Positions 1-10,581 of a stretch of 64,000 nucleotides of DNA are shown piece after piece. Numbering within the stretch: the first letter of the stretch is position 1; the number at the start of each line of letters is the position of its first letter. Location: positions 2,038,475-2,102,474 of the forward strand of contig KB445795.1 of the NCBI GenBank assembly GCA_000320605.2, written 5' to 3'. The notes under the pieces were generated by a model, which made no database searches, had not been told where the DNA came from, and saw only the letters and a list, made by a program, of their open reading frames with translations. The position numbers and the translations under genes are program-made. This stretch comes from Gelatoporia subvermispora B. Its lineage: Eukaryota; Basidiomycota; Agaricomycetes; Polyporales; Gelatoporiaceae.

Positions 1-128
1 TCTAGAACCAGAAAGGCATCGTATCGACTATTGACTTCTGCAGCTTTGACTAAAGAATCATGCGGTGAGTTGACCTTCTGCGGTGAAGAGAGGGAGCTCG
101 TGGAGGCATCGGTTCTTGCGGGGGGCAT
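1..128 (-). CDS. ERI1-like 3'-5' exonuclease, 5' end only
   Basis: On the minus strand an ATG at 128 opens a 42-codon frame that runs off the left edge of the window. It begins MPPARTDAST and ends SRYDAFLVL. The last residues match the start of the exonuclease domain in the complete gene at 956-2113, which reads QPYDAFLVLDVEATC. The first catalytic acid therefore lies just outside the window. The N-terminal 35 residues differ from the neighbour, so this is a diverged tandem copy and not an assembly echo. The family is the DEDDh ERI1/3'hExo exonucleases, which trim histone mRNA, 5.8S rRNA or small RNAs. Whether the rest of the gene is intact cannot be seen. Confidence 0.7.
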   Translation of the reverse strand, partial: MPPARTDASTSSLSSPQKVNSPHDSLVKAAEVNSRYDAFLVL

Positions 129-955
129 ATTGCACGAGGAAAGGTAAGAAGCGCCTCAGTATACCGCCTCTTCATATATAAACGAATAGCGCAGTATAAT
201 CCATCTGGGGGTCAAACAGCTAATATCATTTTCGGGGCTTGGGCTGATCGCAAAATGCGCTGGTGGCGAATCTTTGCGGCAGCATCGCCACTGGATCTAG
301 CGCGCGCTTGACTCCGAACAGGAAAGGGGTCAATCTAACACCAGGTCTCGACGGCGGCCGTGCTCGACTGACTGCGTTGATCACAGCGACTGAGCTGTGC
401 AAAACTGTGTATAATGTAGCAATACAGTGTGTGCAGTAGAAAAATCCTTGGGCAAGAGGGTGCAGTATGGCACTGCAATTCGCTCAGACGCCGCATTGCG
501 ATTCGTCGCTGGAAGCACAAACGAGTACATACATATGATGCTCGTGCGGGGAAGCAAACCACGTGGCAACGAGAAGAAAAGTGGTAAGGGAAAAAATTCA
601 AGATCCGAACGCATGTTGCCGTTGGAACTTGGGACGTCGAGGGCCCCAGCCGCTCCGGTCAGAAAGTCCGACGCGCTCGGCCTCGTCACAGTGGAAATCA
701 TGCGTCGTCCTTCTCAAACACACAGTTTTCTGTACTTTGGATATGTTCCTCCCTACTTTATTTCTGATAGTAACACTGAATCCATTTGTTTTATATCACT
801 CCGGTGCTCTTCTAAAACTGTCCGCATAGAGTGTTGCGGCGATCTACGTGTGTTTGTAGCTGCCCACGAGGCGCCTAATGAAGCGCGTTGAAGAGGTGCT
901 AGTTGACTGTCAAAGTACCTACCTGCTCATGTCACAAACGAGCATCATCCTGGTC
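129..955. other. Intergenic, no gene recognised
   Basis: This 827-bp stretch separates the two ERI1-like copies. It holds the upstream region of the left partial copy and the 3' flank of the complete one. Overlapping open frames on both strands, the longest about 154 codons at 427-891 (+), have no recognisable domain, no convincing splice pattern and ordinary composition. I see no RNA gene or repeat here. Confidence 0.5.
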
Positions 956-2113
956 TCAGTAATAATCGTCGAGCACTCTGCCCAGCTTTCCCATCCAAGG
1001 CCATCGACGATTCGGATTAATTGGAGTGTTCGGTTGCAACTTCATCCCTCGTCTACCAACTTCTATCACTATGCGAGTTATGTTGCGCGTGTCCTAAGAT
1101 TCCATTAGTTCGTGATATGGACTGGAATATCGCGTACATACATCAATGCCACTGTGTGGACGCCCTTCAAACGGGGGTAGGCCTAATACTTGTAGTTGTC
1201 TGCTAATGGTGAGCGGCATGCGCTTCGGCAGTGGAAATGCTCTCTGTAGGAGCGATTGGTAGCTGTGATATCATAATCGAACTCTCCCTACCGAAATATT
1301 CTTCTTGTTTCTGCGAGGGCGCCGTTGCATTGTCGAAGCATGCCAGTCGCTAACCAGTACGCGAACATCCATCATGTCCCCTTGAACCCAAGTTGGCATT
1401 TGCATCTTAGGGCAATTGGTCGACACTTCGTGACATTTCCGCGACGATCGTACATACCTTGGACATGAAACATTGTTTGACAACGAAGTCGCGAATGTCG
1501 TATGGGCCATCACAGCACCAGCAAAAGCGTGTTAAGCGCTTGCCCGTTTCAACATCGATTAACCCATGGCGGATCATGAAATCTCTGAAACTCTCCATAA
1601 CCTTGGCAAACGTCGGTGTATCATCTACTTGTTGCTGAGGAGCGCGTCATCTCAGCGCATCTTCAAATCGCGTACGGAAAGGGGGAAAGGCACAAACTTG
1701 GGTGATACCCGTCAGGTTTTTGCAGAAATCTGAGAGTTCTGGTCTCCAGGTAGGTCTCACAAAGCTGCGAAACTCATCGACAACTTCGAGTGATTTAGCC
1801 TCTCCATTGTCGTTCTTGTCTCGCCAGCGCAGCAGACATACGGGCCATTCCTGGTCATAATCAGTTTGCGTCGGAGATGCAAGCAGAGTATGTTTCAAGG
1901 ACTTGCAATAATCTCATTAGGATATTCTCCTCGTGGACTTCCCTCTATACAGGTAGCTTCAACATCCAGAACCAGAAAGGCGTCGTAAGGTTGTTTCACA
2001 GCTGAGGGCATTACGATAGAATTGTCTGCCTGCGCGGACACGAGTAGTTCCTGTGTCTGAGATGACGTGGGTCCAAGTTGGAGGGCCCCCAAGTATTCCA
2101 CGAGGCAAGACAT
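956..2113 (-). CDS. ERI1-like DEDDh 3'-5' exonuclease
   Basis: A complete six-exon gene of 296 codons. Minus-strand exons are 2113-1907, 1850-1698, 1634-1458, 1405-1292, 1243-1142 and 1093-956. The protein carries the DEDDh signatures: LDVEATC (first D and E), YPNEII, the FVRPTWRPELSDFC and LTGIT segment, the FCWCCDGPYDIRDF stretch, and RPHSGIDDTRN with the catalytic His and last Asp. All expected catalytic residues are present. In the family these enzymes degrade 3' ends of structured RNAs such as histone stem-loops and short duplexes, and they act in small-RNA turnover. The first intron uses a GC donor (GCAAGT, 1906-1901). The gene is divergent from CMS1, 428 bp away. No SAP domain is visible in the short N-terminus. 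Confidence 0.88.
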
Positions 2114-2541
2114 GTTGACGATGCTGTTGATCTTCTATTTCCACGGGGCAAGGGGCACGAGATAGACACGCATCGGCACGACCTATACGTGAGTGGTAGG
2201 AAGACCACGGGGATGGAGGTAGAAGATCGTGACTTCGATGTACGCAAGAATCACAGAAGGGCTACGCGAATAGAAACAGAAGCAAGTGGAAGATGTCCTG
2301 TACTTACGGACGATTGACGAGGTCAGGAGAGGCTATAGCAGGCTATAGCGTCAGGATGTGGCCAAGCGCCCATAATTAATCTGCAATTTGCACGTGACAT
2401 GGCAATATTCACCGGCGCCCGGGCGCTTCCATACCTATTTGGAAGAAGAGCGTCTTTCATCCCGGTATATTTACCACCTCAGCCCACTTTGTCCCTAGCG
2501 TACGACTTTCTTCCCTAATACCACCTCCCTACCTGTTCGGA
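2114..2541. promoter_or_regulatory. Divergent promoter region, ERI1-like / CMS1
   Basis: A 428-bp intergenic region between two divergent starts. A TATA-like run (gtatatttacc) lies near 2465, about 75 bp before the CMS1 ATG, and is followed by a pyrimidine-rich leader (ccacctccctacctg). A short direct repeat, ggctatagc, occurs twice near 2330-2347. No coding sequence is recognised. Confidence 0.45.
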
Positions 2542-3700
2542 ATGGCCACCACTAATGCTACCACACACCGCGGCGACGACTTGGATGATGATTTTGTCCT
2601 AGATGACTTGGTTGCACTCTCGGACGAAGATGTTGTACAGCCCGCCGATGCCGACGACATTGCTGGGCTACTGAGTGCTGAGGAAGCATCGGAGGTCGAG
2701 GGTGAACCATCAAGAAACAACAGTGTTTCTGCAGAGAAGAAGAGAAAACGACGCGAGAAAGAGAAAGAGCGCAAACTCAAGGTATGTTGCGACATCACAT
2801 CAGGAAGCTTTTCGGTGCTCATGCAGTATCCACACCACGTAGAGACGAAAGATGGCAGAAGCTTCTGCAAGTTCGGAGGCCTCTTCTGTTGCTGCACAAC
2901 CTCCTGCGTTATTGGCAAACTACGTCTCAACTACGCAGGCGAAAACATTCTCGAAAATGTCGGATATCGAACTCGCAGATATCCAGATACCTGGTAAATC
3001 ATCATGCTTTCGATTGGAAGAGGTCTCCTGAATGTTGACAAGCAGACAGAGAATTCTATAGCCGACACGACTATGTGGTCGGGATCGAGGGACTTGGAGC
3101 ATCTGGTAGAATTTATAACAGCGAGTATGTCGCACAGCAGTATCTTTGAAACGGTTGTACTCATTGCTCTCCGCGCCGCTGCCAGCACTCCCCACGCTGC
3201 GTACCCGTTTGGGGCAGAACCCCAAATCAATGGGAGCACCGACGTTGATATTCGTGGCTGCAGCAGCGTTACGAGTAGCGGATGTTACCAGGGTCCTTAA
3301 GGACAAGAAGCTGAGAGGGGAGAAGGGTGGCGATGTAGCGAAGCTATTCGCCAAGCATTTCAAGCTAGAGGAACACGTAGCGCAACTCAAGAGGACCAAG
3401 ATCGGCGCAGCAGTGGGCACGCCCGGCAGGCTGGGAAAGTTGCTGGAGAATGGTGAGATTTTAAACGTATGATTCTGTCAATATCATACTGATCGTAAAC
3501 ATTCTCGTGCGATTGCCTCAGGCGCGTTATCAACTTCGGCCTTGACACACATCATGCTAGATGTGTCACATCGGGACGCCAAGCAGCGCTGCGTCCTGGA
3601 TATTCCGGAGACCAGAGATGAGGTTTTCAAGACAGTACTGGGATCTCCGAACGTATTGAAGGGGCTAAAGCAGGGACAGATTCAACTCGTCCTGTTATAA
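2542..3700 (+). CDS. CMS1: Cms1/CMSS1 family ribosome-biogenesis protein
   Basis: Five exons, 2542-2781, 2843-2993, 3050-3124, 3186-3452 and 3522-3700, give 303 aa. The N-terminus is acidic (DDLDDDFVLDDLVALSDED) and is followed by a lysine/arginine run (EKKRKRREKEKERK). The C-terminal half has the family's degenerate DEAD-box-like fold, with LIFVAAAALRVADVTRVL, GDVAKLFAKHFKLEEHV, IGAAVGTPGRLGKLLE, LTHIMLDVSHRDAKQR and DIPETRDEVF. Cms1 belongs to the 90S pre-ribosome (SSU processome) and works in the nucleolus in 18S rRNA maturation. ATP-binding motifs of true helicases are absent, as in the family. The 3' end lies 46 bp from the convergent 3' end of MRPL31. Confidence 0.9.
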
Positions 3701-3746
3701 ATAGACAGACGACTAATGGGGTGTATGATACAACGTGCATGAAATT

Positions 3747-4235
3747 CTAGAATCCCTGGGGGTTCGTTCTGAGTGTTAACTGTGAACGCAGTCGTGTAAA
3801 TTGAGCTCTTATCTAAGAAGATAATGGTACGACGTACTCGTGTCCATTTCGGAACCTTGTGGATGCCTTTGCGATAGCCTCGTACATGGGGTGAGAAAAC
3901 GGTGTATTTGTCCCTGGGGGGCATCTCGTGCTCCTTCGGCAAGTCGAGGGCCTTACTCTGGCGGCGGAGGGTACATGAATCACTAGACGCATAAATATAG
4001 AAGAAATACTGACGAGTGCGGCACACTGAACACCACTAGCTTGGACGGCCTCAATGACAGAGTCCACTGCCCTCAGCCTTGACCTGACATTAGCCTTGCG
4101 AGTCCGAGACAGTTTCCATGGGACCTTCCTGGGATCGTAGGGTTTTGAATAAGAGATATAGTCGTCCATGCTACTAAGCACTCACCACAGGAGACCACCT
4201 AGACTTGGCTGTGTTGCCCTGAAAGCCCCGAACAT
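3747..4235 (-). CDS. MRPL31: Mitochondrial large-subunit ribosomal protein MRPL31 (mL60)
   Basis: Four small exons on the minus strand, 4235-4186, 4128-4014, 3957-3838 and 3779-3747, encode 105 aa. The protein starts MFGAFRAT and continues WKVPWKLSRTRKANVRSRLR, then LPKEHEMPPRDKYTVFS, then HVRGYRKGIHKVPKWTR, and ends LTLRTNPQGF. This is the full length and conserved layout of the fungal-specific mitoribosomal protein MRPL31. The last exon is only 33 nt and codes for the conserved tail. The start is shared with a short divergent promoter: SF3A1 begins 171 bp away. No defect is seen. Confidence 0.92.
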
Positions 4236-4406
4236 GCTGTTCGTCCCAGGGAGCGGATGCGAGACAACTCGCGCTGAATGTGGCGAGGAAGGAAAGAAAG
4301 CTGCTGACTAAGCTGGTGGCGGCGCGTCTTGCCCCGCGCGAGTCCTCATTCGGTTACCGGTTCCTGCCTCTCACCCCCGCCAACTCTTTCATCGTCTCGG
4401 ACAACG

Positions 4407-7096
4407 ATGAGCGCCGTCGACGTGCAAATGGCGACGCCGCCACATTTGAACGGCAATGGGCACCTGAACGGCAATGGAGTGCCCGATGGCATGCCAAATC
4501 AGCCGAAATTTGCCAGTGGACTCATCCTCCCTCCTCCGGAGATCAAATGTGCGTTGTATGTCTATTTCCAGCGGGTTTGTTCACTCACGCTACACATTGT
4601 CGTCCTTTTATTGCAGCCGTAATTGACAGAACAGCACAATTCGTCGCCCGCTCCGCCAACCCACCCCAATTCGAGGACAAGATTCGCGAGAATCAGCGTC
4701 AGGACCCAAAATTCTCGTTCCTCAACCCGGCCGACCCTTATCATGCTTACTATAGACACCGCATGGAGAAGGTTGTGCGTGGTGAGGTCGAAGACGAGGC
4801 TACACAGGCCAAGGAGGAGAAAGTGGACGGTGCTGTTCCGGAGAAGCGAGAAGTCGACCTGGGAGAGGAGCCGCCCATTCCCGAGTTCATCCTCAACATT
4901 CCGAACATTACTGCTATTGATCTGTGGGTGGCTGTATAGACGGCTCACTATATCGTGATTAACCGCTTTATTTCAGCGACACCATGAAGCTCACAGCGTT
5001 GTTTACTGCCCGACGAGGGCGCGCATTCCTGCAATCCCTTCAGCACAGAGAGGCCCACAACTACCAATTTGAATTCCTACATCCCACACATTCGCTCTTT
5101 GGCTATTTCAATCGCCTCGTTGATCAGTATTCCAAGGTCCTCCTTCCTAGCAATGACACTTTAGCGCAATTGAAGGAGCGTTCGAAGGAGGGCGCTCGCT
5201 GGAGGGACATGGAGGTGGCGCGGAGACGTGCACGGTGGGAACAGTTGAAGCGAGAACAGGAGAAGAAACGGGAAGATGACAGAGAGGCAGAGAGGAGTAC
5301 GTCCCACGACTCTATCTTTCGTGAAATACCACTGATTTCTGCCGCCCAGTCGCGTTCGCTGAAATTGATTGGCACGACTATGCCATCGTGCAAACAATTG
5401 AATTCACTGCTGCTGACGCGACATCTGAGCTGCCCCCTCCCATGAGCGTACAAGAAGTCGAAAACATGACACTTGCGCAGAAGAGGATGGCCGCTATGAT
5501 CATGGAGACGACAGCAGAGGACGTGGAGGCGCATCGTGCACGTCAAGCAGCAGCCGAGGCAGAGGCTGCAGCGGCTGTTGGCAACGTTGGTGCTGTACCT
5601 AGTGCTGAGGATGCAGGGATGGATCAGAGTGATGACGAGGACGGGGGGATGAAGGAGCGTAGGAGGCGTGAGGATGAAGAACGGCAGATGGAGCTTGAAA
5701 GGGCTCGGGCTGTCCAGGCAAGCTCGCTCGAAGCGGGAGGTCCGATGAAGATCAGGACGGACTACGTTGCTAAGGGTCAGTATTATCGTATGCCCATCTG
5801 TTCAGTAACTCTGACATTATTATTTACAGTCGGCAAGAAGTCGAACGAGAAGATGACGACGTGCACAATCTGTGGGCAGCAAATCCCCCTCGACGAGCTG
5901 CAAGAGCACATGCGTATTGAGCTTCTTGATCCGCGCTGGAAGTCTCAGCGTGACGCCCTCGAGGCCCGCAAAGCACAGGCGTCCGAATTGCAGCGCGGTG
6001 CTAACGTCGTGTCCTCGCTGAAGAACCTGGCTCGTACGCGTGTGGATATCTTCGGCGCTGAGGCCGACGAGGAGAAACGCAAGAAGGAGGAAGAGGAAGA
6101 GCGGCTGCGGAGGAGAGAGCGCGAAAAGGTTGTTTGGGACGGTCACACTGCGTCCAAGGCGAACACGCTGGACAAGTTCTCCACAAACGTCAACTTCGAC
6201 GAGCAGATTGCTGCTATCCACCGCGCAAAGGGTCTCGGACCGTAAGTCTCACCATGTTCTCATGAGTTGCCGGTGCTAACCATATTTTCAGACAAGATGC
6301 TGCGGCCATCGGCCCAGGCATTGGCCCTGCCGCTGTCCCTGCGCCCATGACTTCCCTCCCACCGCCTCCTGCCTCCCTTCCCAACCCTCCATCAGCAGGG
6401 GGCGTCCCGCCCGTCGCGAACCCTGCCTATTCCGCGGCGACCGTGTCCTCCGGGCCGCAACCCGCCTCCATGTTCCCGCAGGCCGCGCCAGTCATGCTCC
6501 CGCCGCTGCACTATCAGGGCATGGACGCGGCGCAACCGTTCGGGTATCAGCCGCCCCCGCCGGGTGCGCCGATGATGCACCCCGCGCGGATGGCAGCGCT
6601 CGCGGGCTCCCCCGTGGGCACGCCGCCACAGGCGGGCATGGTGCGCAGCGCGGACGAGATGGAGGGCCATGAGGATGCGATGCCGCCCGCGAAGCGGCAG
6701 CGCGTGCCGAAGCTCCCTGGGGGTGCGCTCTACCCTGAGCAGGAGTGGATCAGCATGCACCCTGTGAGTTTTTTGTCATTTCTTAAACCGCTCACCGTGA
6801 AGCTGACCGAACTTTGTTAGCACCCCATTTCCCTGCGCGTACAGCTCCCGAACGAGCCGTCGAAGCCGGAGTGGAAGCTTGACGGCGGCGTTATTACTAT
6901 CCAGGACCTGCCGCTCAATCTCCTCGTGTCGACGCTACGTGACCGCATCCTGCAACACACCGGGAACGTTCCGATGTCGCGTATCCGGCTGTCATATGCA
7001 GGCAAGATGCTCACGAATGCGAACACGATTGCGAGCTACAATCTGGAGGACGAGGATCTCGTTGTGCTCAGTCTCAGGGACCCGAAGAAAAAGTAA
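4407..7096 (+). CDS. SF3A1: Splicing factor 3A subunit 1 (SF3A1/Prp21)
   Basis: Seven exons, 4407-4548, 4617-4923, 4977-5296, 5350-5775, 5830-6241, 6292-6763 and 6821-7096, encode 784 aa. Two SURP modules are visible. The first is VIDRTAQFVAR...FEDKIRENQ...KFSFLNP...YHAYY; the second is TMKLTALFTARRGRAFLQ...FEFLHPTHSLFGYF. A conserved central region follows (AEIDWHDYAIVQTIEF), then a coiled acidic stretch, a Cys pair (CTICGQQIP), a Pro/Ala-rich linker of about 150 residues, and a C-terminal ubiquitin-like domain (VSTLRDRILQHTGN...LSYAGKMLTNANTI) ending DPKKK. SF3A1 is part of the U2 snRNP and helps define branch points. The first ATG of the long frame (MSAVDVQ) was chosen because an upstream frame at 4280 lacks conservation. 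Confidence 0.94.
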
Positions 7097-7383
7097 TTGT
7101 ACTCTCTTCATGTTGTAGTCTTGGCCTCTGCTGTGCCGCATGTAGATTATTCTCATTGGATGCACTCTTGCGATTGCTTGTGAAACGTTCGTACACAACC
7201 GCGATTCGAAAGCTATCCATGTAGTCATATGGCCATATGCATGTTCCGTATGAGACGGTAAGTACAGATCCATCATGTATAGTACAGTTGAGGTACTACT
7301 CATACATCCGCCCTAAGTATGCAAAACCATATTAAGAGAGTCGAGTAGTCCATGAGTATGCACGTGGAGTGCAGGTCGGGAAA
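7097..7383. other. Convergent 3' flanks
   Basis: These 287 bp hold the 3' untranslated regions of SF3A1 and the UBE2J1-type gene. The text is AT-richer than the coding parts, with gtatgc and catatg motifs. No gene or structured RNA is recognised. Confidence 0.4.
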
Positions 7384-8716
7384 TCACAAGATCCTCTTGC
7401 AGATGAGGGCGAACATGAGGACAAGAAGGACGCAGATTGCAGTGTCAAGAAGCACTGGTGGACGACGGGGAACGCTCAGTACTGCGGCAATCGATGGTTG
7501 GACACCGGAAGCCTGGTGAGACGGAGTCTCTGCATGTTCGCGAGGGGTATCTGTTTTGCTTCGCTGAGCGGGAGGAGACGGGGAACGGTGAGAGAGGACA
7601 GGGGGCGAAGCTTGGGGACGAGTGGGTATAGGCGCAACGAGTTTGACAGAGGAGACAACTGTAACGGGTGAAGATGCAACGGGTGGTTCACATGCGTGTT
7701 CATGGATAGCTGTGATTTGAGAGCTGGCATTCCCCGTTGAAGGGGGCGCAAACTCAGGCGTCTGTACATCGTCGTTAGACGTCTGAGTGTCAGTGGCGGT
7801 AGAAGTATTCGTAGAACTTGCTCCGCCCGATGGAGGATCCGGCAGGACCTCAAGGTTCGACTGGTTACACCGGGGACACACCCATTCCCTGGACCTACAT
7901 ATGGCGGAACATGTGAGCCTGCGCGCCGTGGATAAACCGAATAATGTGCGCTTACAGTGCAGCAAGGCGTTTCCGCTCCGCCATGGGGTACTCCAGAGCG
8001 CCAACACCGACGGCGGCTGTGCCTTTCAGGGGGAAGAAACCTTGGAGGCCAATGATGGCTGTACACGCGTCAGATTGCGGGTACAGTACAGGCACAAGCA
8101 AACATACCTGTCCGTACACCCCATGCAGGTTGCCACAGTTCTTCATGATCTGTCGCGACGTTCAGCAATGAGCGATTACTTGTAGGATGTGACTTACAGT
8201 TCGTAAAACTGATGCAAATCTGATCGAATTCGTCAGTACCGCGCGCGGAGCTAGCAGGTGGATCGGGCGCTAGGCACCCACCTTTGTATTGAGCTCAAAG
8301 CGCCCATTGGGAGTGAGCATCATTATCGACGGCGGGCGGAAGGGGTATTCTGAAGGGAGAAGGATACGGAAATGATATAGCCCGCCTTCGAATTCTGTAC
8401 CGGAGGGACCGCGGATGGTGCAGTGCCATTCCTCCCGCAGTTATCAGGACCGGGGATGTATTGGGGTAAATTTAGGAGACGGGCTCACGAAGATATCATC
8501 CTGGCAATGCGATAGTGAGTACCAGGATTATTATCAGACGTGGTGAACGTACCTCGAGTGGTGCAGCGGTGTAATCAGTTGAAGGATCGTTCGCTAGCTC
8601 GCGAGCCTCCTGCATGATGCGCTTCACGGCTATAAACCCGTCAATGTGACGGCTCTCGTGACCGAGACGGTGGACGTACCTGAGTTGTTCTTGTTGAGAC
8701 CAGCTCTTGCAGCCAT
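7384..8716 (-). CDS. UBE2J1-type tail-anchored ubiquitin-conjugating enzyme (Ubc6 group)
   Basis: Eight exons on the minus strand, 8716-8680, 8629-8553, 8500-8489, 8431-8282, 8219-8198, 8149-8108, 8058-7956 and 7894-7384, give 317 aa. The UBC fold runs from KRIMQEARELANDPS through DDIFEWHCTIRGP, PPSIMLLTPNGRFELNT and the catalytic cysteine in ICISFTNYHEELW to QPAWGVRTAIIGL. Non-canonical Ubc6 enzymes have this TPNGRF...CxSFT pattern in place of HPN. A Ser/Pro/Thr-rich linker of about 140 residues leads to a C-terminal hydrophobic anchor (AICVLLVLMFALIC) and a basic tail. The enzyme should sit on the ER membrane and serve ER-associated degradation. Exon 3 is only 12 nt. The gene converges with SF3A1 and diverges from MRP10. 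Confidence 0.92.
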
Positions 8717-9036
8717 TGCGACTGAGTTGGGAGGGTTGAGAAGGGGAAGATTGTGGACAAGAAAGAGGAGAGGTGGAGATGGGCTGGAGGTGGAGGTGGA
8801 CTTTAAGATGCAGACGACGAGGGCGAGCGCTACCAACCTGACGTGTAAGAGAGAACACGTGAATACTCTCGGGAATTTCCATGACATACCGCTTATGGCA
8901 GCTGATACCGCCGGCTTCTTCTCTGCTCGACTCTCCTTTCAGCCACCCCGCCCAGCGAGAGCCGCGCGAGCCCGTCGACCCCGTCCGTGCCAGGCTTCGA
9001 CAACGGTGAACCGGGGCCATTCGCCGTTTGCCTGCC
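8717..9036. promoter_or_regulatory. Divergent promoter region, UBE2J1-type / MRP10
   Basis: A 320-bp region between two divergent ATGs. It contains purine-rich tracts (gaagggg, gaaagaggagagg, ggaggtggaggtgg) near 8735-8800 and pyrimidine-rich leader text before MRP10. No TATA box is obvious, as is common for constitutive fungal genes. Confidence 0.4.
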
Positions 9037-9383
9037 ATGCATATCAAAAAGCTCAAAGTTAGACCCCGCAAGGGTGAGCACCCGCCTCTTTCTTCCCCTC
9101 ATCCAGCACCCTGAACTTTGTCAACAGTCGCTGGTCAGACCCTGTGCGGACCCCAGCTTGCATCTATGCTCTCTTGCTGGGCTGCGAGCGGTGATGTTAT
9201 ATCGACTGGAAAGTGCCAGGAGGCGGCCAAGGAGTTGTATGAGTGCATGCGGACAGCGGTATGTCATCACGTCTCTCGCACCACGCGCTCGCTCAACCTA
9301 CGTCTCTGCAGCCCACCAGCGGCAAGAAGCAGCCCTTCAGTATCAATTATCACCTTGCTCGTCTCACCAAAAACCTCAAATAG
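9037..9383 (+). CDS. MRP10: Mitochondrial small-subunit ribosomal protein MRP10 (mS37)
   Basis: Three exons, 9037-9073, 9128-9258 and 9312-9383, encode 79 aa. The N-terminus MHIKKLKVRPRK and the C-terminus PFSINYHLARLTKNLK are the hallmarks of fungal Mrp10. The middle holds the CHCH fold: the cysteines in TLCGPQLASMLSCWAASG and in STGKCQEAAKELYECMRTA are spaced CX9C and CX9C. The protein is imported and oxidised by the Mia40 route and then joins the mitoribosomal small subunit. Exon 1 codes for only the basic N-terminal dozen residues. The length matches the family. Confidence 0.93.
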
Positions 9384-9929
9384 ATTATTTGTTATCCCGA
9401 CACTTATGTTTGGATTGTGTCCCGGATTAGACGTGTCTAGCGTCGTTGCTTGTCCCAGCTATCCGACCCTGCACGCGACAAAGGGTTCACTAATCACGTC
9501 CTGCGCAAGCCAGCCAGAAGGAGATAACGTAGCAGCTGCTCAGCTACCGCCCCAGTTCGGTTTATCTCACAATGACTCGGGTCGAAGCTGTGACGTCCGC
9601 ACTGGGCTGGCCTAGCTAGACATCTATGTCGTGCTCGCTCCCCCTATTCGTAAGGATGTCTCAGTAGAATATAATCAGACTTTGTGGCGCTTGTGTTGTT
9701 TCGAGTTCCAGCCGGCAATGCCATCTGAGAGTGCCAAAGCAGGCGTCCTGGTGTGGTGTTGTGGTTTGTTTCTCTCGTCACGAGGCGCGGAACACACCTG
9801 GGGCGCACGGTTTCCTGACTACTACTTCGCCGTCGTGGTCGCCCGCCTCCTTCGTCCAAACGTCCATCTGTACCACTTCTTGGTCTCGAAAGACCACTAC
9901 TACAAACTCTACCACCACAACTTTGCAAC
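9384..9929. other. Intergenic, MRP10 3' flank and ATG8 promoter
   Basis: A 546-bp gap between two same-strand genes. The last 60 bp before ATG8 are rich in cta/acca triplets (ctactacaaactctaccacc), a typical fungal leader. No coding feature is recognised, although overlapping open frames exist on both strands. Confidence 0.4.
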
Positions 9930-10581
9930 ATGAGGTCCAAGTTCAAGGATGAGCACCCGTTCGGTGTGTGCCACATCCAACTGTAATATGATGTGATCGT
10001 AGCTCATCTGCCTATGTATCGTGCGTCGTTGTAGAGAAGCGCAAGGCTGAGGCAGAGCGCATCCGACAGAAGTACCCTGATAGGATTCCAGTATGTGTTC
10101 TCAACGCGTATCAATCGTTGCGCAGCATCATGAATTCAACCCTTTGTGACGCCACCAGGTTATCTGCGAGAAGGCGGACAAGACAGATATCCCAACGATT
10201 GACAAGAAGAAGTATCTTGTCCCATCTGTGAGATACAATACATTCTATGACGCGCGATGCATGTCTGACTCGTGTTCGTGTGTCTGCACCCCTAGGACCT
10301 AACCGTTGGCCAGTTCGTCTACGTCATCCGGAAGCGAATCAAGCTTGCACCAGAGAAGGCGATCTTCATCTTCGTCGACGAAGTCCTCCCACCAGCCGCT
10401 GCGCTGATGAGTGCAATTTACGAGGAGCACAAGTGCGTACTCTCATCCCGCGCATACGCGTTCGATTGTGCTGCGAGCGTTGCTGACCAATGCACTGCAC
10501 ATGCGCGCCTGACCTAACAGAGACGAAGACGGTTTCCTCTACGTGAGCTACTCTGGCGAGAACACGTTCGGTTCACGGTGA
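9930..10581 (+). CDS. ATG8: Autophagy ubiquitin-like protein ATG8
   Basis: Five exons, 9930-9963, 10035-10090, 10159-10227, 10296-10432 and 10521-10581, encode 118 aa. The product starts [20 protein letters not shown] and contains [35 protein letters not shown] and [20 protein letters not shown]. It ends [17 protein letters not shown]. The Gly before the final Ser-Arg is the site exposed by the protease Atg4 and conjugated to phosphatidylethanolamine on the phagophore. Only two residues are trimmed. The hydrophobic pocket residues that bind AIM motifs lie in a normal context. This is a textbook ATG8 gene with no defect. Confidence 0.96.

Noticed and set aside
427..891. 154-codon plus-strand frame between the ERI1-like copies
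   Set aside because: No recognisable domain; overlapped by other open frames and lying between two genes that account for promoter and 3' flank.
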